Source of the DNA: CBDFLS01 sp965249185
Lineage (GTDB): Bacteria; Chloroflexota; Dehalococcoidia; Lucifugimonadales; Australimonadaceae
Direction of reading: 5' to 3'
NCBI GenBank assembly: GCA_965249185.1
Contig: CBDFLS010000002.1
Span: forward strand, 1,054,001-1,118,000
Length of the DNA: 64,000 nt
Of this stretch, positions 44,336 to 53,424 are shown piece after piece (within the stretch, counting starts at the first letter, position 1; every line of letters begins with the position of its first letter). The position numbers and the translations under genes were made by a program. The notes beneath the pieces were generated by a model, which worked only from the letters and a program-made list of their open reading frames with translations, was not told the DNA's origin and did not search any database.

Positions 44336-45331
44336 CTACGACTCGATTCCCAGGAAGCGCAGGCAGTTGCGGTGGCTGACGTTCTCCCGTTCCTCGCCGC
44401 TAAGGCCCACGGCGTCGAAACGGTCGGACGGCTTCTCGTTCCCCGTCATGAACGGATAGTCGGACCCCACCATCACCTGCGTGGCGCCCACGGTGTCGAT
44501 CAGATAGCGGACCATGGCGTGGTTGAAGAAGATGTCGTCGAAGTAGCACATGCCGGCGTACTCGGAGGGCGACTTGGGCAGCGCCTCCTTCGCGGCATCG
44601 GTCCGCGCCCACGTGGCCTCCATGCGACCCAGCGCCTGGGTCAGCACGCCGCCGCCGTGGCTGAAGAGGATGCGCAGGCCGGGGCACTCCTCCATGACGC
44701 CGCCGGTGATGACCGACGCGGCCGCCAGCCCCGACTCGATGGGGATGCCGATGCCGTTATTCGCCAACTGCTGCACCCCCGTAAACCGGTCCGCGAAGGT
44801 GGGGCTCTGGGCGTGTACGAAGATGGAGGCGCCGATGGCCTCGGCCTCCTTCAGGAAGGGCCGGAACTCCGGCTCACCGATGTTTCTGCCGTTGATGTTG
44901 GTCAGCACCTCCACGCCCTGGAGGCCCAGCTCCTTCACCCGGCTCAGCTCCTTCGTGGCCAGCTCCACGTCCTGCATGGGCACCGAGCCCAGGCCGTAGA
45001 ACCGGTCCGGCGCCTCGTCCATCATGCGTGCGATGGCCTCGTTGAGCACGCGGGCCAGGTCCAGGCCGTCCTGAGGCTCCAGCTTGTACGCCAGCAGCGC
45101 GGGCATGGGCGAGACCACCTGCCGGTCGACCCCCAGGCCCTCCAGCGCGCCGGTACGGCTCGCCACGCTCCAGCAGACGTCGCGCACGGTTCGGAAGTTG
45201 CGGCCGCCGATGATCACGTTGGCCTTGCCCGGCTCGGTGTGCTCCATGGCGGGCCAGCGGTCCCCCGCCGCTCGGCCCCCCACCGGGGGGAAGTTCTTTG
45301 GAACGATATGCGTGTGCCCGTCGATGATCAT
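44336..45331 (-). CDS. amidohydrolase-2 (ACMSD-like metal-dependent hydrolase/decarboxylase)
   Basis: 331 residues from ATG 45329-45331, preceded by GGAGGG. The N-terminus 'MIIDGHTHIVP' gives the HxH metal motif, 'IFVHAQSP' and 'LFSHGGGVL' supply further ligand-type His residues, and 'VGSDYPFMTG' carries the conserved Asp. This pattern is that of the aminocarboxymuconate-semialdehyde decarboxylase branch of the amidohydrolase superfamily. Members decarboxylate or hydrolyse ring-cleavage products and related acids. That would suit the ring-cleaving oxygenases in the window, but they are 37 kb away. The substrate is unknown. Confidence 0.88.
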   Translation of the reverse strand: MIIDGHTHIVPKNFPPVGGRAAGDRWPAMEHTEPGKANVIIGGRNFRTVRDVCWSVASRTGALEGLGVDRQVVSPMPALLAYKLEPQDGLDLARVLNEAIARMMDEAPDRFYGLGSVPMQDVELATKELSRVKELGLQGVEVLTNINGRNIGEPEFRPFLKEAEAIGASIFVHAQSPTFADRFTGVQQLANNGIGIPIESGLAAASVITGGVMEECPGLRILFSHGGGVLTQALGRMEATWARTDAAKEALPKSPSEYAGMCYFDDIFFNHAMVRYLIDTVGATQVMVGSDYPFMTGNEKPSDRFDAVGLSGEERENVSHRNCLRFLGIES

Positions 45332-45340
45332 GGTTCCCTC

Positions 45341-45430
45341 CATCCCGATTGCTGGGGGCCATCCCGATCTGTTGGGGGCCGAACTGCTGGGGGCCTGCAC
45401 TCGCGTGCGTTGCCCCCAATAACCCCCAGC
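45341..45430. repeat. imperfect tandem repeats (about 20 bp) with complementary downstream segment
   Basis: Units ending TGCTGGGGGCC occur at 45341-45360, 45361-45380 (as TGTTGGGGGCC) and 45385-45395; the first two also share CATCCCGAT. Downstream, GCCCCCAA (45412-45419) and CCCCCAGC (45423-45430) are complementary to TTGGGGGC (45372-45379) and GCTGGGGG (45386-45393), so the transcript could fold. The block covers the region just upstream of the ACMSD-like gene. No gene is seen between 45332 and 45556. Confidence 0.6.
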
Positions 45431-45556
45431 GCGCCGGTATTATCGCCGGAGCCCAGGGGCGTGTCCAGACGGGGGGCCGGAGGCGGCATGTTCCAGCCCG
45501 TGAGCGTCGCACCCGGCGATCCCACGGCGTCATCCGGACCCGCCCAGCACTACCGG

Positions 45557-46471
45557 CTAACGGGCGAAGGACTGCTCCAGGAAGGGCTCCACCTCGTCGA
45601 GAAACCCTTGCAGGTTGTCCTCCATGAGCAGGTGCCCCGCGTTCTTGATCGCCACCCAGCGCGCCGGGCCCCACGTGAGCTCCACCATCTTCTCGCACGT
45701 CTCGGGGGTCTGGAACTGGCTCAGCTCGCCCACGATCAGCAGCATGGGGCACTGGACCTGAGCTATCTCCTTCCATAGCCACGATTCCATGGTGGAGCGG
45801 AAGGGCAGCTTCTCCAGCCACTCGTCGCGCAGCAGCGGGTCGTGCTTGAAGACCACCCGCCCATCGGGCTGACGCCTGAAGTGATAGGCGACGCGCGACT
45901 CCCACTCTTCATCGGGCACCGGGATAGCGTCCGCGGACCCGGGCGAGGTCTTTATCCTGGTCTTCATCCAGTTTCTCGCATCATCCAGGGACGCGAACTC
46001 CGTGGGCGTCTTCCGCATGTAGTTCTCCTGGACCCGCTGGGCCACGTGGGGAGGGAACCCGGGCCCGTTGTCCATGACCACCACGGACCGGAGGTCCTCG
46101 GGGCAGTAGGCGGCGTGGCAGTAGGCGACGCGGGCGCCCAGCGAGTGGCCCATGACCACCGGCCGGTCCAGCTCCAGCTCCGTGATGAGCGCGTGCACGT
46201 CTGAGGCCCAATCGTGCCACCGGGTGTCGCCTGCGGCGTTGGGCGCGCGGTCCAGGAAAGGCCCGCTGTCGCCGTGGGCCCGGATGTTGATGGCGATGAC
46301 CCGGTACCGGTCCCGGAGCGCCTCGGCGGTGGTGCGCCAGTTATAGGCGGCGCCGGTAAGCCCGATGATCAGGACCACCGGCGGCGCTCCGGGGTCCCCC
46401 CACTCCAGATAGTTAAGATGCAGGCCGGGCCCGTTGGAGACGTAGCCCGACTTCACCGGCGGTGCGACCAT
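45557..46471 (-). CDS. alpha/beta-fold hydrolase
   Basis: 304 residues. The nucleophile elbow is 'GHSLG' (Ser110), the catalytic His is in 'NAGHLLMED' (His280), and the oxyanion segment is 'LIIGLTGAAYNW'. Where most relatives have the acid as Asp, this protein has 'LLIVGELSQF', so Glu or a nearby residue may serve. The family includes esterases, C-C bond hydrolases of ring-cleavage pathways and haloperoxidase-like enzymes. The neighbouring ACMSD-like amidohydrolase and LLM oxidoreductase on the same strand hint at a degradation role. No substrate can be assigned. Confidence 0.88.
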   Translation of the reverse strand: MVAPPVKSGYVSNGPGLHLNYLEWGDPGAPPVVLIIGLTGAAYNWRTTAEALRDRYRVIAINIRAHGDSGPFLDRAPNAAGDTRWHDWASDVHALITELELDRPVVMGHSLGARVAYCHAAYCPEDLRSVVVMDNGPGFPPHVAQRVQENYMRKTPTEFASLDDARNWMKTRIKTSPGSADAIPVPDEEWESRVAYHFRRQPDGRVVFKHDPLLRDEWLEKLPFRSTMESWLWKEIAQVQCPMLLIVGELSQFQTPETCEKMVELTWGPARWVAIKNAGHLLMEDNLQGFLDEVEPFLEQSFAR

Positions 46472-46583
46472 GACGATTCCTCCTTCATCTCATCAGCGTG
46501 TTCCCGCCGCCGATACGGCAGCGGGCGTTTTCTGACTTTAATACAGCCGCGGCAAATCGGCCAGGGGGTGTTCGGCCCGCCCG

Positions 46584-46629
46584 TCGCCCAGGTCGCGGGC
46601 GCCCCATCGCCCAGATCGCGGGCGCGCCA
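46584..46629. repeat. 23-bp direct tandem repeat between hydrolase and LLM genes
   Basis: Copies at 46584-46606 and 46607-46629 begin TCGCCCAG(G/A)TCGCGGGCG and differ at two positions. They lie between the end of the LLM oxidoreductase gene and the start of the hydrolase gene on the minus strand. No regulator site is recognised; slippage duplication is likely. Confidence 0.75.
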
Positions 46630-46643
46630 TCGCCGGAATGGGT

Positions 46644-47501
46644 TTAACCCACCGCGTCGGCCAGGCGATCGATCTGCTCCAGATCGGGCACGCCCGGACT
46701 GAGCAGTATCTCGTCCACGCCGATGTCGCCGAGCTCCCGGATGGCCTGGCGCACGGCTTTGGGAGAGGAGAGGAAGACCTTGGACCGGAACTCGGCCTGG
46801 GGGCCGAGGGTGCGATAGTAGTGATAGATGTTGGCCGTCGTGGCCTCCTGGACCTCCCGGCCCAGGCCAAAGCGGGTATTGGCGACCAGCCACGGTTTAC
46901 CCTGCCTTCCGTGGGCTTTCCAGGACTCCTCGGCCATGCGGAAGGCGACCTCCCGGTCCGGCTCCGTCCCGCCGCCGATGTAGCCGTCGCACACGCCCAC
47001 CCGGGCGATGGCCGCCGGCGCGAAGCCGCCGATGAGCAGCCGTGGCCCCCCGGGACTGGCCGGCGGAGGCCCAACCACTCCCTCGCCGCCCGCCACGGTC
47101 TCGCCCGCCCAGATGCGCTTCATCAGCTCCAACTGTTCATCGAACCGTTTGCCCCGGCCCCGGTACTCCGCTGGGGCCACCTCGAAGTCCTCCTGGCGAA
47201 TGCCGACGGCGAGGCCCAAAGAGAACCGGCCGCCGGACAGGACATCGAGGGTGGCCGCCTGCTTGGCCAGCACACCGGCGTTCCGCAGGGGCGCCAGCAG
47301 CACCGCCACCACCAGGCCGATCCGCTGGGTGACGGCAGCAGCCGCCGCCAGCACCATCAGCGAGTCGTAGTTGCGGTAGACCAGGCGGTCGAGGACGCTG
47401 AGGCTGGAGAAGGGGCCGGCGTCGGCGCGCCTGGCCCACTCCAGGTGCAGCTCGGCGCTGGCGCCCGGCAACGAAGTGGGAAGACCTATTCCTATCTTCA
47501 T
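46644..47501 (-). CDS. LLM-class flavin-dependent oxidoreductase
   Basis: 285 residues of the luciferase-like monooxygenase fold. 'MKIGIGLPTSLPG' is the first strand, 'RIGLVVAVLLAPLRNAGVLAKQAATLDVLSGGRFSLGLAVG' the family-defining core, and 'GPRLLIGGFAPAAIARVGVCDGYI' the flavin-contacting region. Relatives use FMN or F420 to oxidise or monooxygenate organic substrates; the short length suggests a single-component, possibly F420-dependent type. The start ATG is followed by a normal N-terminus. It may be co-transcribed with the alpha/beta hydrolase, 172 bases downstream. Confidence 0.9.
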   Translation of the reverse strand: MKIGIGLPTSLPGASAELHLEWARRADAGPFSSLSVLDRLVYRNYDSLMVLAAAAAVTQRIGLVVAVLLAPLRNAGVLAKQAATLDVLSGGRFSLGLAVGIRQEDFEVAPAEYRGRGKRFDEQLELMKRIWAGETVAGGEGVVGPPPASPGGPRLLIGGFAPAAIARVGVCDGYIGGGTEPDREVAFRMAEESWKAHGRQGKPWLVANTRFGLGREVQEATTANIYHYYRTLGPQAEFRSKVFLSSPKAVRQAIRELGDIGVDEILLSPGVPDLEQIDRLADAVG

Positions 47502-47864
47502 GGTTCAGCTCCCATGGCCCGAATCTCTGATCAATAGCGCCCAGACCGTTCTCTGTCTCCAAACCGCGTCTCAACAACGTCCGTAACGCGAAAGGTAACC
47601 CCTTCGGAGCGGGACGGCATGCTATAACGTTCGCTCGAAATTGACAATAGTTACGCTGTGTGCTAGTGTTTCACCAACAATATCCGTGGTGATTAACGAT
47701 TTCGTCGTTATTATGCCAATATCAGAACTGAATACGAAATCATATGCTGAAATTCCCTGATGATGGTAGTGGCGCGGCGCGGATTACGCATACAGAGCGT
47801 GCAATTCCGTAGACCTCAAGCTCTGGCCGCGGCCCGTACTGGAATTGATTGAAGGAGGTACTCC
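47502..47864 (+). promoter_or_regulatory. AT-rich intergenic region with candidate promoter of the TAXI receptor gene
   Basis: This 363-base gap is noticeably AT-rich from about 47620 to 47760. TTGACA (47641-47646) is followed after 17 bases by TAGTGT (47664-47669), a plausible but imperfect promoter. The leader would be about 190 bases long; I see no riboswitch I can name in it. A GAAGGAGG ribosome binding site precedes ATG 47865. The divergent LLM gene may also start from this gap. Confidence 0.5.
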
Positions 47865-49157
47865 ATGGTTCGCAGATTCGGCTTGCTGATGCTGCTGGGG
47901 CTCGTCGTGGCGCTCGTGGCAGCGGCGTGTGGAGGCAGCGACCCCACCCCCACGCCGATCGTGATCGAAAAAGAGGTAATTAAAGAAGTGAGGGTAGAGG
48001 TGGAGGTGGAGAAGGAGGTCATCAGGGAGGTCGAGGTAGAGAAGGAGGTCGTGCGGGAGGTGGTCAAGGAGGTGCAAGTGACCGCCACCCCGACACCGGC
48101 AGCCACACCCACCCCGACCACGGACCCCGCTAAGGTGACGGCCAACTTCCGGTTGATGGCCACTACGTTCTACGCCGGCTTCGTGGAGGGCTACCGGCAG
48201 GCGCTGGACAAGGAGACCGGCGGCAGAATCACCATGACGCCCGAGGAGGCGGACAATGATGACGCCGTCAATTTCCTCCGCAACCGGCCGGAGGAAAGCC
48301 ACAAGACCATGTACATCCTGACGGAAGAGCAGGTCCTGATGTGGCAGGAGGGCGGCATCAACTTCAACGGAGAGCTGAGCTTCGAGAAGCGGCCCAAGCT
48401 GCTCTGGTCCGTCTTCCCCGCCGCCTGCATGAGCATCAGCACGCTGGACCCAGAGATCAAGACGGTCTCCGACCTGGCGGGCAAGCGCATGCACCTCTGG
48501 ACCAACGCGGGACGTAACGCGGGGTGGTACACCAACATGTCGATGGTGCTCAAAGCCGCAGGCATCTTCGACCAGACCACGTTGCTCACGGGCGGTAAGT
48601 ACCCGACCGACGCGCTGGCCGACCGTGAGGTGGACGCTATAACCGGAGGCATCGTCTTCGCCGACAGCAAGAACGCCTCCAGCGGCTCGGGCTCCCACCG
48701 GCTTGCCCAAGCCACGGGCTCGTTCCGCTTCGTGGATATCCCGCCCGACGTGATCCAGACGGTCCGAGATCAGAACCCCGCCTGGGTGGCCGCGGGAACC
48801 CTTGAGACAGTGATCCTGAAGCCGGGCTACGCGAGGGCGGCTTTCGGGACCAGCTACAACGTGGTCCCCTCGCCACAACTGCACTGCCTCAGCGGCAACG
48901 GCATACACTGGGCGACCAGCCCGGACGCGGACGCGGAGGCAATCTACCAGACGACCAAGTCGATCATAGACAACAGAATTGACCTGGGGAACACCTACTG
49001 GCCGTACCTGATGCCTCAGTGGGGTGACCGGATAGGACACATCTGGTCCCCGCTGGACAACTTCCACCCCGGCGCCCAGCGCGCGTACGAAGAGACGGGC
49101 CTTAATTACGGGACGCCTGGCATAAGGCAGTGGGAGGCCGATAACCCAGACGGCTAG
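47865..49157 (+). CDS. TAXI-type TRAP transporter solute-receptor lipoprotein
   Basis: 430 residues. The lipoprotein signal peptide ends at 'VAAAC' (Cys22). A low-complexity linker of alternating Val, Glu, Lys and Arg (about residues 32-70) and a Thr/Pro-rich spacer ('TATPTPAATPTPTT') then hold the binding domain away from the membrane; this style of linker is frequent in Chloroflexota receptors. The receptor domain shows TAXI-family features such as 'SDLAGKRMHLWTNAGRNAG', 'LADREVDAITGG' and an NVVPSPQLHC segment. TAXI receptors bind organic acids for TRAP membrane subunits. No such subunit gene is adjacent; a hairpin and a tRNA gene follow. Confidence 0.85.
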   Translation: MVRRFGLLMLLGLVVALVAAACGGSDPTPTPIVIEKEVIKEVRVEVEVEKEVIREVEVEKEVVREVVKEVQVTATPTPAATPTPTTDPAKVTANFRLMATTFYAGFVEGYRQALDKETGGRITMTPEEADNDDAVNFLRNRPEESHKTMYILTEEQVLMWQEGGINFNGELSFEKRPKLLWSVFPAACMSISTLDPEIKTVSDLAGKRMHLWTNAGRNAGWYTNMSMVLKAAGIFDQTTLLTGGKYPTDALADREVDAITGGIVFADSKNASSGSGSHRLAQATGSFRFVDIPPDVIQTVRDQNPAWVAAGTLETVILKPGYARAAFGTSYNVVPSPQLHCLSGNGIHWATSPDADAEAIYQTTKSIIDNRIDLGNTYWPYLMPQWGDRIGHIWSPLDNFHPGAQRAYEETGLNYGTPGIRQWEADNPDG

Positions 49158-49188
49158 TAACTATCGCAAGGCGATACCGCTAGCATGA

Positions 49189-49221
49189 AGGGCCGGGCCG
49201 TAAGGATTACGGCCCGGCCCT
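49189..49221 (+). terminator. hairpin terminator after the TAXI receptor gene
   Basis: AGGGCCGGGCCGT (49189-49201) pairs perfectly over 13 bases with ACGGCCCGGCCCT (49209-49221) around a 7-base loop. It lies 31 bases after the stop codon and confirms that the receptor gene is transcribed without downstream transporter genes. Confidence 0.8.
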
Positions 49222-49492
49222 CTCGTATGGTGTCATAAACCCCTGCTGACCCTGCGAGTGGCCCCAGATAGGAAAGCAGGCAGTCCACGAGTGTTCAGAC
49301 CAGCGGCTTCGGCTAAGACGTCCGCACGGACCGCCGGACCCGAGACGTCAGCGGAGCGTGGCGTCCACCCAGGGAACGACTGGAATTCAGCCGATGGCGG
49401 ATGGCAAAGAGGTCGTTGGACCGGTGAACGGTACGGCTGTTGGCCCGAGTCAACGAGCCGCTTATTCAATGGATGATGACTCAACCAGCATT
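49222..49492. other. intergenic stretch, no recognised feature
   Basis: Between the receptor terminator and the tRNA gene I see no convincing gene, repeat or promoter. Short open frames occur on both strands but have no ribosome binding site or protein-like composition. Confidence 0.6.
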
Positions 49493-49566
49493 TGGCTGGG
49501 GATCCTGGATTCGAACCAGGGTTACCTGAGTCAGAGTCAGGCGTCCTACCGCTAGACGAATCCCCA
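49493..49566 (-). tRNA. tRNA-Gln (anticodon CTG)
   Basis: The minus strand folds as a standard cloverleaf. The acceptor stem TGGGGAT pairs with ATCCCCA, followed by discriminator G and an encoded CCA. The D-loop contains TAGCGGTAGGA, the T-arm contains GGTTCGAATCC, and the anticodon stem CCTGA/TCAGG encloses loop CTCTGAC, giving anticodon CTG for codon CAG. It sits 60 bases from the end of gltX on the same strand and may be processed from the gltX transcript. Confidence 0.95.
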
Positions 49567-49626
49567 ACGCGCGACGTTCATTGTAGCAAAGAGCTACGCC
49601 CGCGCTCAAACACGATACGCGGACGA

Positions 49627-51120
49627 CTAGCCGGCGGCCGGCGCCGCGCCCACGGCCTCCACGGCGCGATGAAGCCGGGCCACCGAGCGCTCCCTGCCCA
49701 GCACGACCATGGTCTCGAAGAGGGGCGGCGCCGCCGTCCGGCACGTCACCGCCACCCGCAGCGCGCCGAAGAGCTGGCCCGTCTTCAGGCCCAGCTCCTC
49801 CGCCAGCGGACGCAGCAGCGCTTCGAGGGCGCCGGCGTCCCACGTCCGCAGCGCCTCCAGCCGCTCCACGGCCACCGAAAGCGCATGCCGCGTGCCCGCC
49901 GGGTCCATCCCCTTCTGCACCACCTGCCGCGGGTCCAGCTCCGGCCGCTCCACGAAGAAGAAGGAGGTGAGCTCCGGCGCCTCCGAGAGCTTCCTCAGCC
50001 GCTCGTGGACCAGAGGCGCCACCTGGAGCAGATAGTCCCGGTCCAGGGGTCGCGGCGCCTCCCGGGGCAGGCCCGCCTCGAGCCAGGGCAAGAGGGCATC
50101 GGCCAGCGCCTCGGTGGAGAGCTGGCGGATGTAGACGCCGTTGAACCAATCGAGCTTCTCCACGTTAAAGATCGCCGGCGACGCCGTCACCCGCTCCAGG
50201 CCGAAGTGGCGGGCCAGCTCAGGCCGCGAGATCAGGTCCGTGTGGTCGTCCCGCGACCAGCCCAGCAGCGCCAGGAAGTTCACCATGGCGTCGGCCAGAT
50301 AGCCGTCGTCGCGGTAGTCCAGAATCGAGGTGGCGCCGTGACGCTTGCTCAGCTTCGCCCGGTCGGGGCCGAGGATAATGGGCAGGTGGGCGAGCACGGG
50401 CATGGTATAGCCCAGCGCCCGGTAGATCTCTTGGTGACGTGGCGCGCTGGAGAGCCACTCCTCGGCCCGCATCACGTGGCTGATCTCCATCAGGTGGTCG
50501 TCCACCACGTTGGCCAGGTGATAGGTGGGGTAGCCGTCCGACTTGAGCAGCACGAAGTCGTCCAGTAGCGACAGGTCGAACTGGACTTCGCCCCTGATCG
50601 CATCGTCGATCCGGGATAACCCCTCCGGGGGCATCTTGAAGCGCACCACCGGCTCCCGGTCCGTGGCAGCCAGCTCCGCCCGTGCCTTCTCCCGTTGAGA
50701 CGGCGCAAGGTCGCGGCAGCGGCGGTCGTAGCCGGGCGGCTGCTTGCGGGCCGCCTGCTCCTTACGCATGTCGTCGAGCCGCTGGGGCGCGCAGTAGCAG
50801 TGGTAGGCGCCGCCCTGGTCCAGGAGCCGCCGCGCGTGGGCGTGGTACAGCTCCAGCCGCTGCGACTGGACGTAGGGCCCGTAGTCGCCGCCCACCTCGG
50901 GGCCCTCGTCCCAGTCGATGTCCAACCAGCGGAGCGCGTCGAGAATGGCCTGCGTCGCGCCGGGCTCCAAGCGCGCCTGGTCCGTGTCCTCCACGCGCAC
51001 AATGAACCGCCCCCCCTGGCTGCGCGCGAAGAGCCAGTTGAAGAGAGCCGTGCGGATGTTGCCCAGGTGGGGCGCACCCGTGGGACTGGGCGCGTAGCGG
51101 ACGCGGACGGTGCCTGCCAT
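49627..51120 (-). CDS. gltX: glutamyl-tRNA synthetase
   Basis: 497 residues from ATG 51118-51120, preceded by AGGAG. The class I signatures are 'RYAPSPTGAPHLGNIRTALFNW' (HIGH-type HLGN at 18-21) and 'KLSKRHGATS' (KMSKS-type, about 252-258). The C-terminal helical domains bind the anticodon. The enzyme loads glutamate onto tRNA-Glu. Many bacteria without glutaminyl-tRNA synthetase also use it to charge tRNA-Gln, later corrected by GatCAB. Whether that applies here is unknown, but a tRNA-Gln gene lies directly downstream. Confidence 0.96.
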   Translation of the reverse strand: MAGTVRVRYAPSPTGAPHLGNIRTALFNWLFARSQGGRFIVRVEDTDQARLEPGATQAILDALRWLDIDWDEGPEVGGDYGPYVQSQRLELYHAHARRLLDQGGAYHCYCAPQRLDDMRKEQAARKQPPGYDRRCRDLAPSQREKARAELAATDREPVVRFKMPPEGLSRIDDAIRGEVQFDLSLLDDFVLLKSDGYPTYHLANVVDDHLMEISHVMRAEEWLSSAPRHQEIYRALGYTMPVLAHLPIILGPDRAKLSKRHGATSILDYRDDGYLADAMVNFLALLGWSRDDHTDLISRPELARHFGLERVTASPAIFNVEKLDWFNGVYIRQLSTEALADALLPWLEAGLPREAPRPLDRDYLLQVAPLVHERLRKLSEAPELTSFFFVERPELDPRQVVQKGMDPAGTRHALSVAVERLEALRTWDAGALEALLRPLAEELGLKTGQLFGALRVAVTCRTAAPPLFETMVVLGRERSVARLHRAVEAVGAAPAAG

Positions 51121-51188
51121 GGAGACGCTCCTATCGCAAAGGAGCATAGCACGGCGCTTCGAAGGGGGTCGAGGGCGGAGGAGACGGC

Positions 51189-52107
<919 letters not shown>

Positions 52108-52127
<20 letters not shown>

Positions 52128-52695
52128 CCGGCGCCACCTGCTCCCGCGGGCCCGCCGCCGCCTCCTCCAGAGGTACGTCCTCTTTGCGGGCGGCGGGAGT
52201 GGCCATGAAGACCCAGACCAGCAGCGCCACCCCCACCACGATGGAGGAGTCCGCCAGGTTGAAGATAGGCCACGCCCCCACGTCGATGAAATCGGTCACG
52301 CGCCCGAGGATGAGCCGGTCCGTCACGTTGCCCAGCGCCCCGGCCATCTGCAACCCCAGGCTCAGCCGCAGCAGCGGCCCAGCACTGGAGTAGCTCCGGT
52401 AGAACCAGATGAGAACGCCAATCCCCACGAAGGAGCCGATGGTCAGCAGCGTGTTCTGGCTGGTGAAAAGGCCGAAGACGCTGCCGGTGTTGTAGACGTA
52501 GGTGATGCGGAAGAAGCCGTGGGCCGGCGCCGACTGTCCCAGGGCCATGGTGTGGGACACCGCATACTTGGTGCCCTGGTCCAGGGCGAAGGCGGTCAGC
52601 ACCACCAGCAGCAGCAGCCGGTGCCTGCCGATGAGCGCGAACAGCGACGGCAATCTCTGCTTCATCGTGACGCTCGATGGCTGAACGGTCCCCAC
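52108..52695 (-). CDS. lspA: prolipoprotein signal peptidase II
   Basis: 195 residues from GTG 52693-52695, which has an excellent GAGGAGG site 6 bases upstream; an internal ATG at 52665 has a weak site. Four membrane helices carry the aspartate dyad: Asp126 in 'GNVTDRLILG' and Asp149 in 'FNLADSSI'. LspA removes signal peptides from lipoproteins such as the TAXI, cupredoxin and TolB-like proteins encoded in this window. The C-terminal tail beyond the fourth helix is acidic and unusually long. The gene overlaps the pseudouridine synthase gene. Confidence 0.96.
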
Positions 52696-52833
52696 GCGGC
52701 CTCCTCGGCGGCATGCCTACGGGAGCCGGTCCTCGGCGGAGCAACGCCATCACCGCCGGAGCCCAGCCCCTCATAGCCCATTATACCGCCCGTTAGTGAA
52801 GCAAGCTAAAGCGGGGGGCTATTCTACCGCCGC

Positions 52834-53154
52834 TCACTCCGCCTGGCTAACGGCGGCGAAGCAGCTCAACCCGCCACTCATAATACCCACCGCCAGTCCC
52901 GTCAGCACGCCCAGGCCCACGGGCCTCCGGGCCGCTAACATTCCGAGACCGACGACCAGCGCGAGGACCGCCAGGCCGGTCAGCACCATGGCGCTTGCCG
53001 CGCCAACGGCTAACGCCCGGAGATCGTCGCGGGGGTCGACGAACCACCCCTCCACCACGAACGGCGCGGCGACGAAGACCGCCACGGTGACGCCAAAGGC
53101 GAGCCAGAAGCTCTTGGGCCTCCGTTTGGGCGACGTACCGGGACCATGTCTCAT
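52834..53154 (-). CDS. small three-helix membrane protein, uncharacterised
   Basis: 106 residues: a basic N-terminus ('RHGPGTSPKRRPKS') followed by three hydrophobic helices (about residues 16-35, 48-72 and 78-102). No catalytic motif is seen. It lies 20 bases from the left end of IS1380 copy A, and its upstream region, where a promoter would be expected, has been replaced by the insertion. It may therefore be silent or expressed from the IS. I do not recognise a family. Confidence 0.6.
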   Translation of the reverse strand: MRHGPGTSPKRRPKSFWLAFGVTVAVFVAAPFVVEGWFVDPRDDLRALAVGAASAMVLTGLAVLALVVGLGMLAARRPVGLGVLTGLAVGIMSGGLSCFAAVSQAE

Positions 53155-53424
53155 GCCGTCTGACTCTCTTTACCCGGAATTACCCATATCAAGCTGCCTG
53201 GGTCCAAGCAACGCACCATCCTCGACGAGAGCCATCGTAGTATCAGTCACGGATGCCGTCAACCATCCAATCAAGCGCACAAAACCATCTCTCGGCGTGG
53301 TGAGTTAGCGGCCCCAGGCAGCGGAGGTGGCTTTCACCACGTTTGCACTCCCTTCAAACTCCTCCGGGCGCGCACCTCGCCCTTGGTTGCCTCTCTTCAC
53401 CTCTGATGACCTCAAGGATAATCG

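Noticed and set aside
47995..48080. GAGGT/GGAGGTCG repeats in the TAXI gene as a DNA-level regulatory repeat
   Set aside because: They are coding triplets of the Val/Glu/Lys linker and are explained by protein sequence.
49258..49476. Short plus-strand frame before the tRNA gene
   Set aside because: No ribosome binding site, no hydrophobic core or motif, and composition unlike neighbouring genes.
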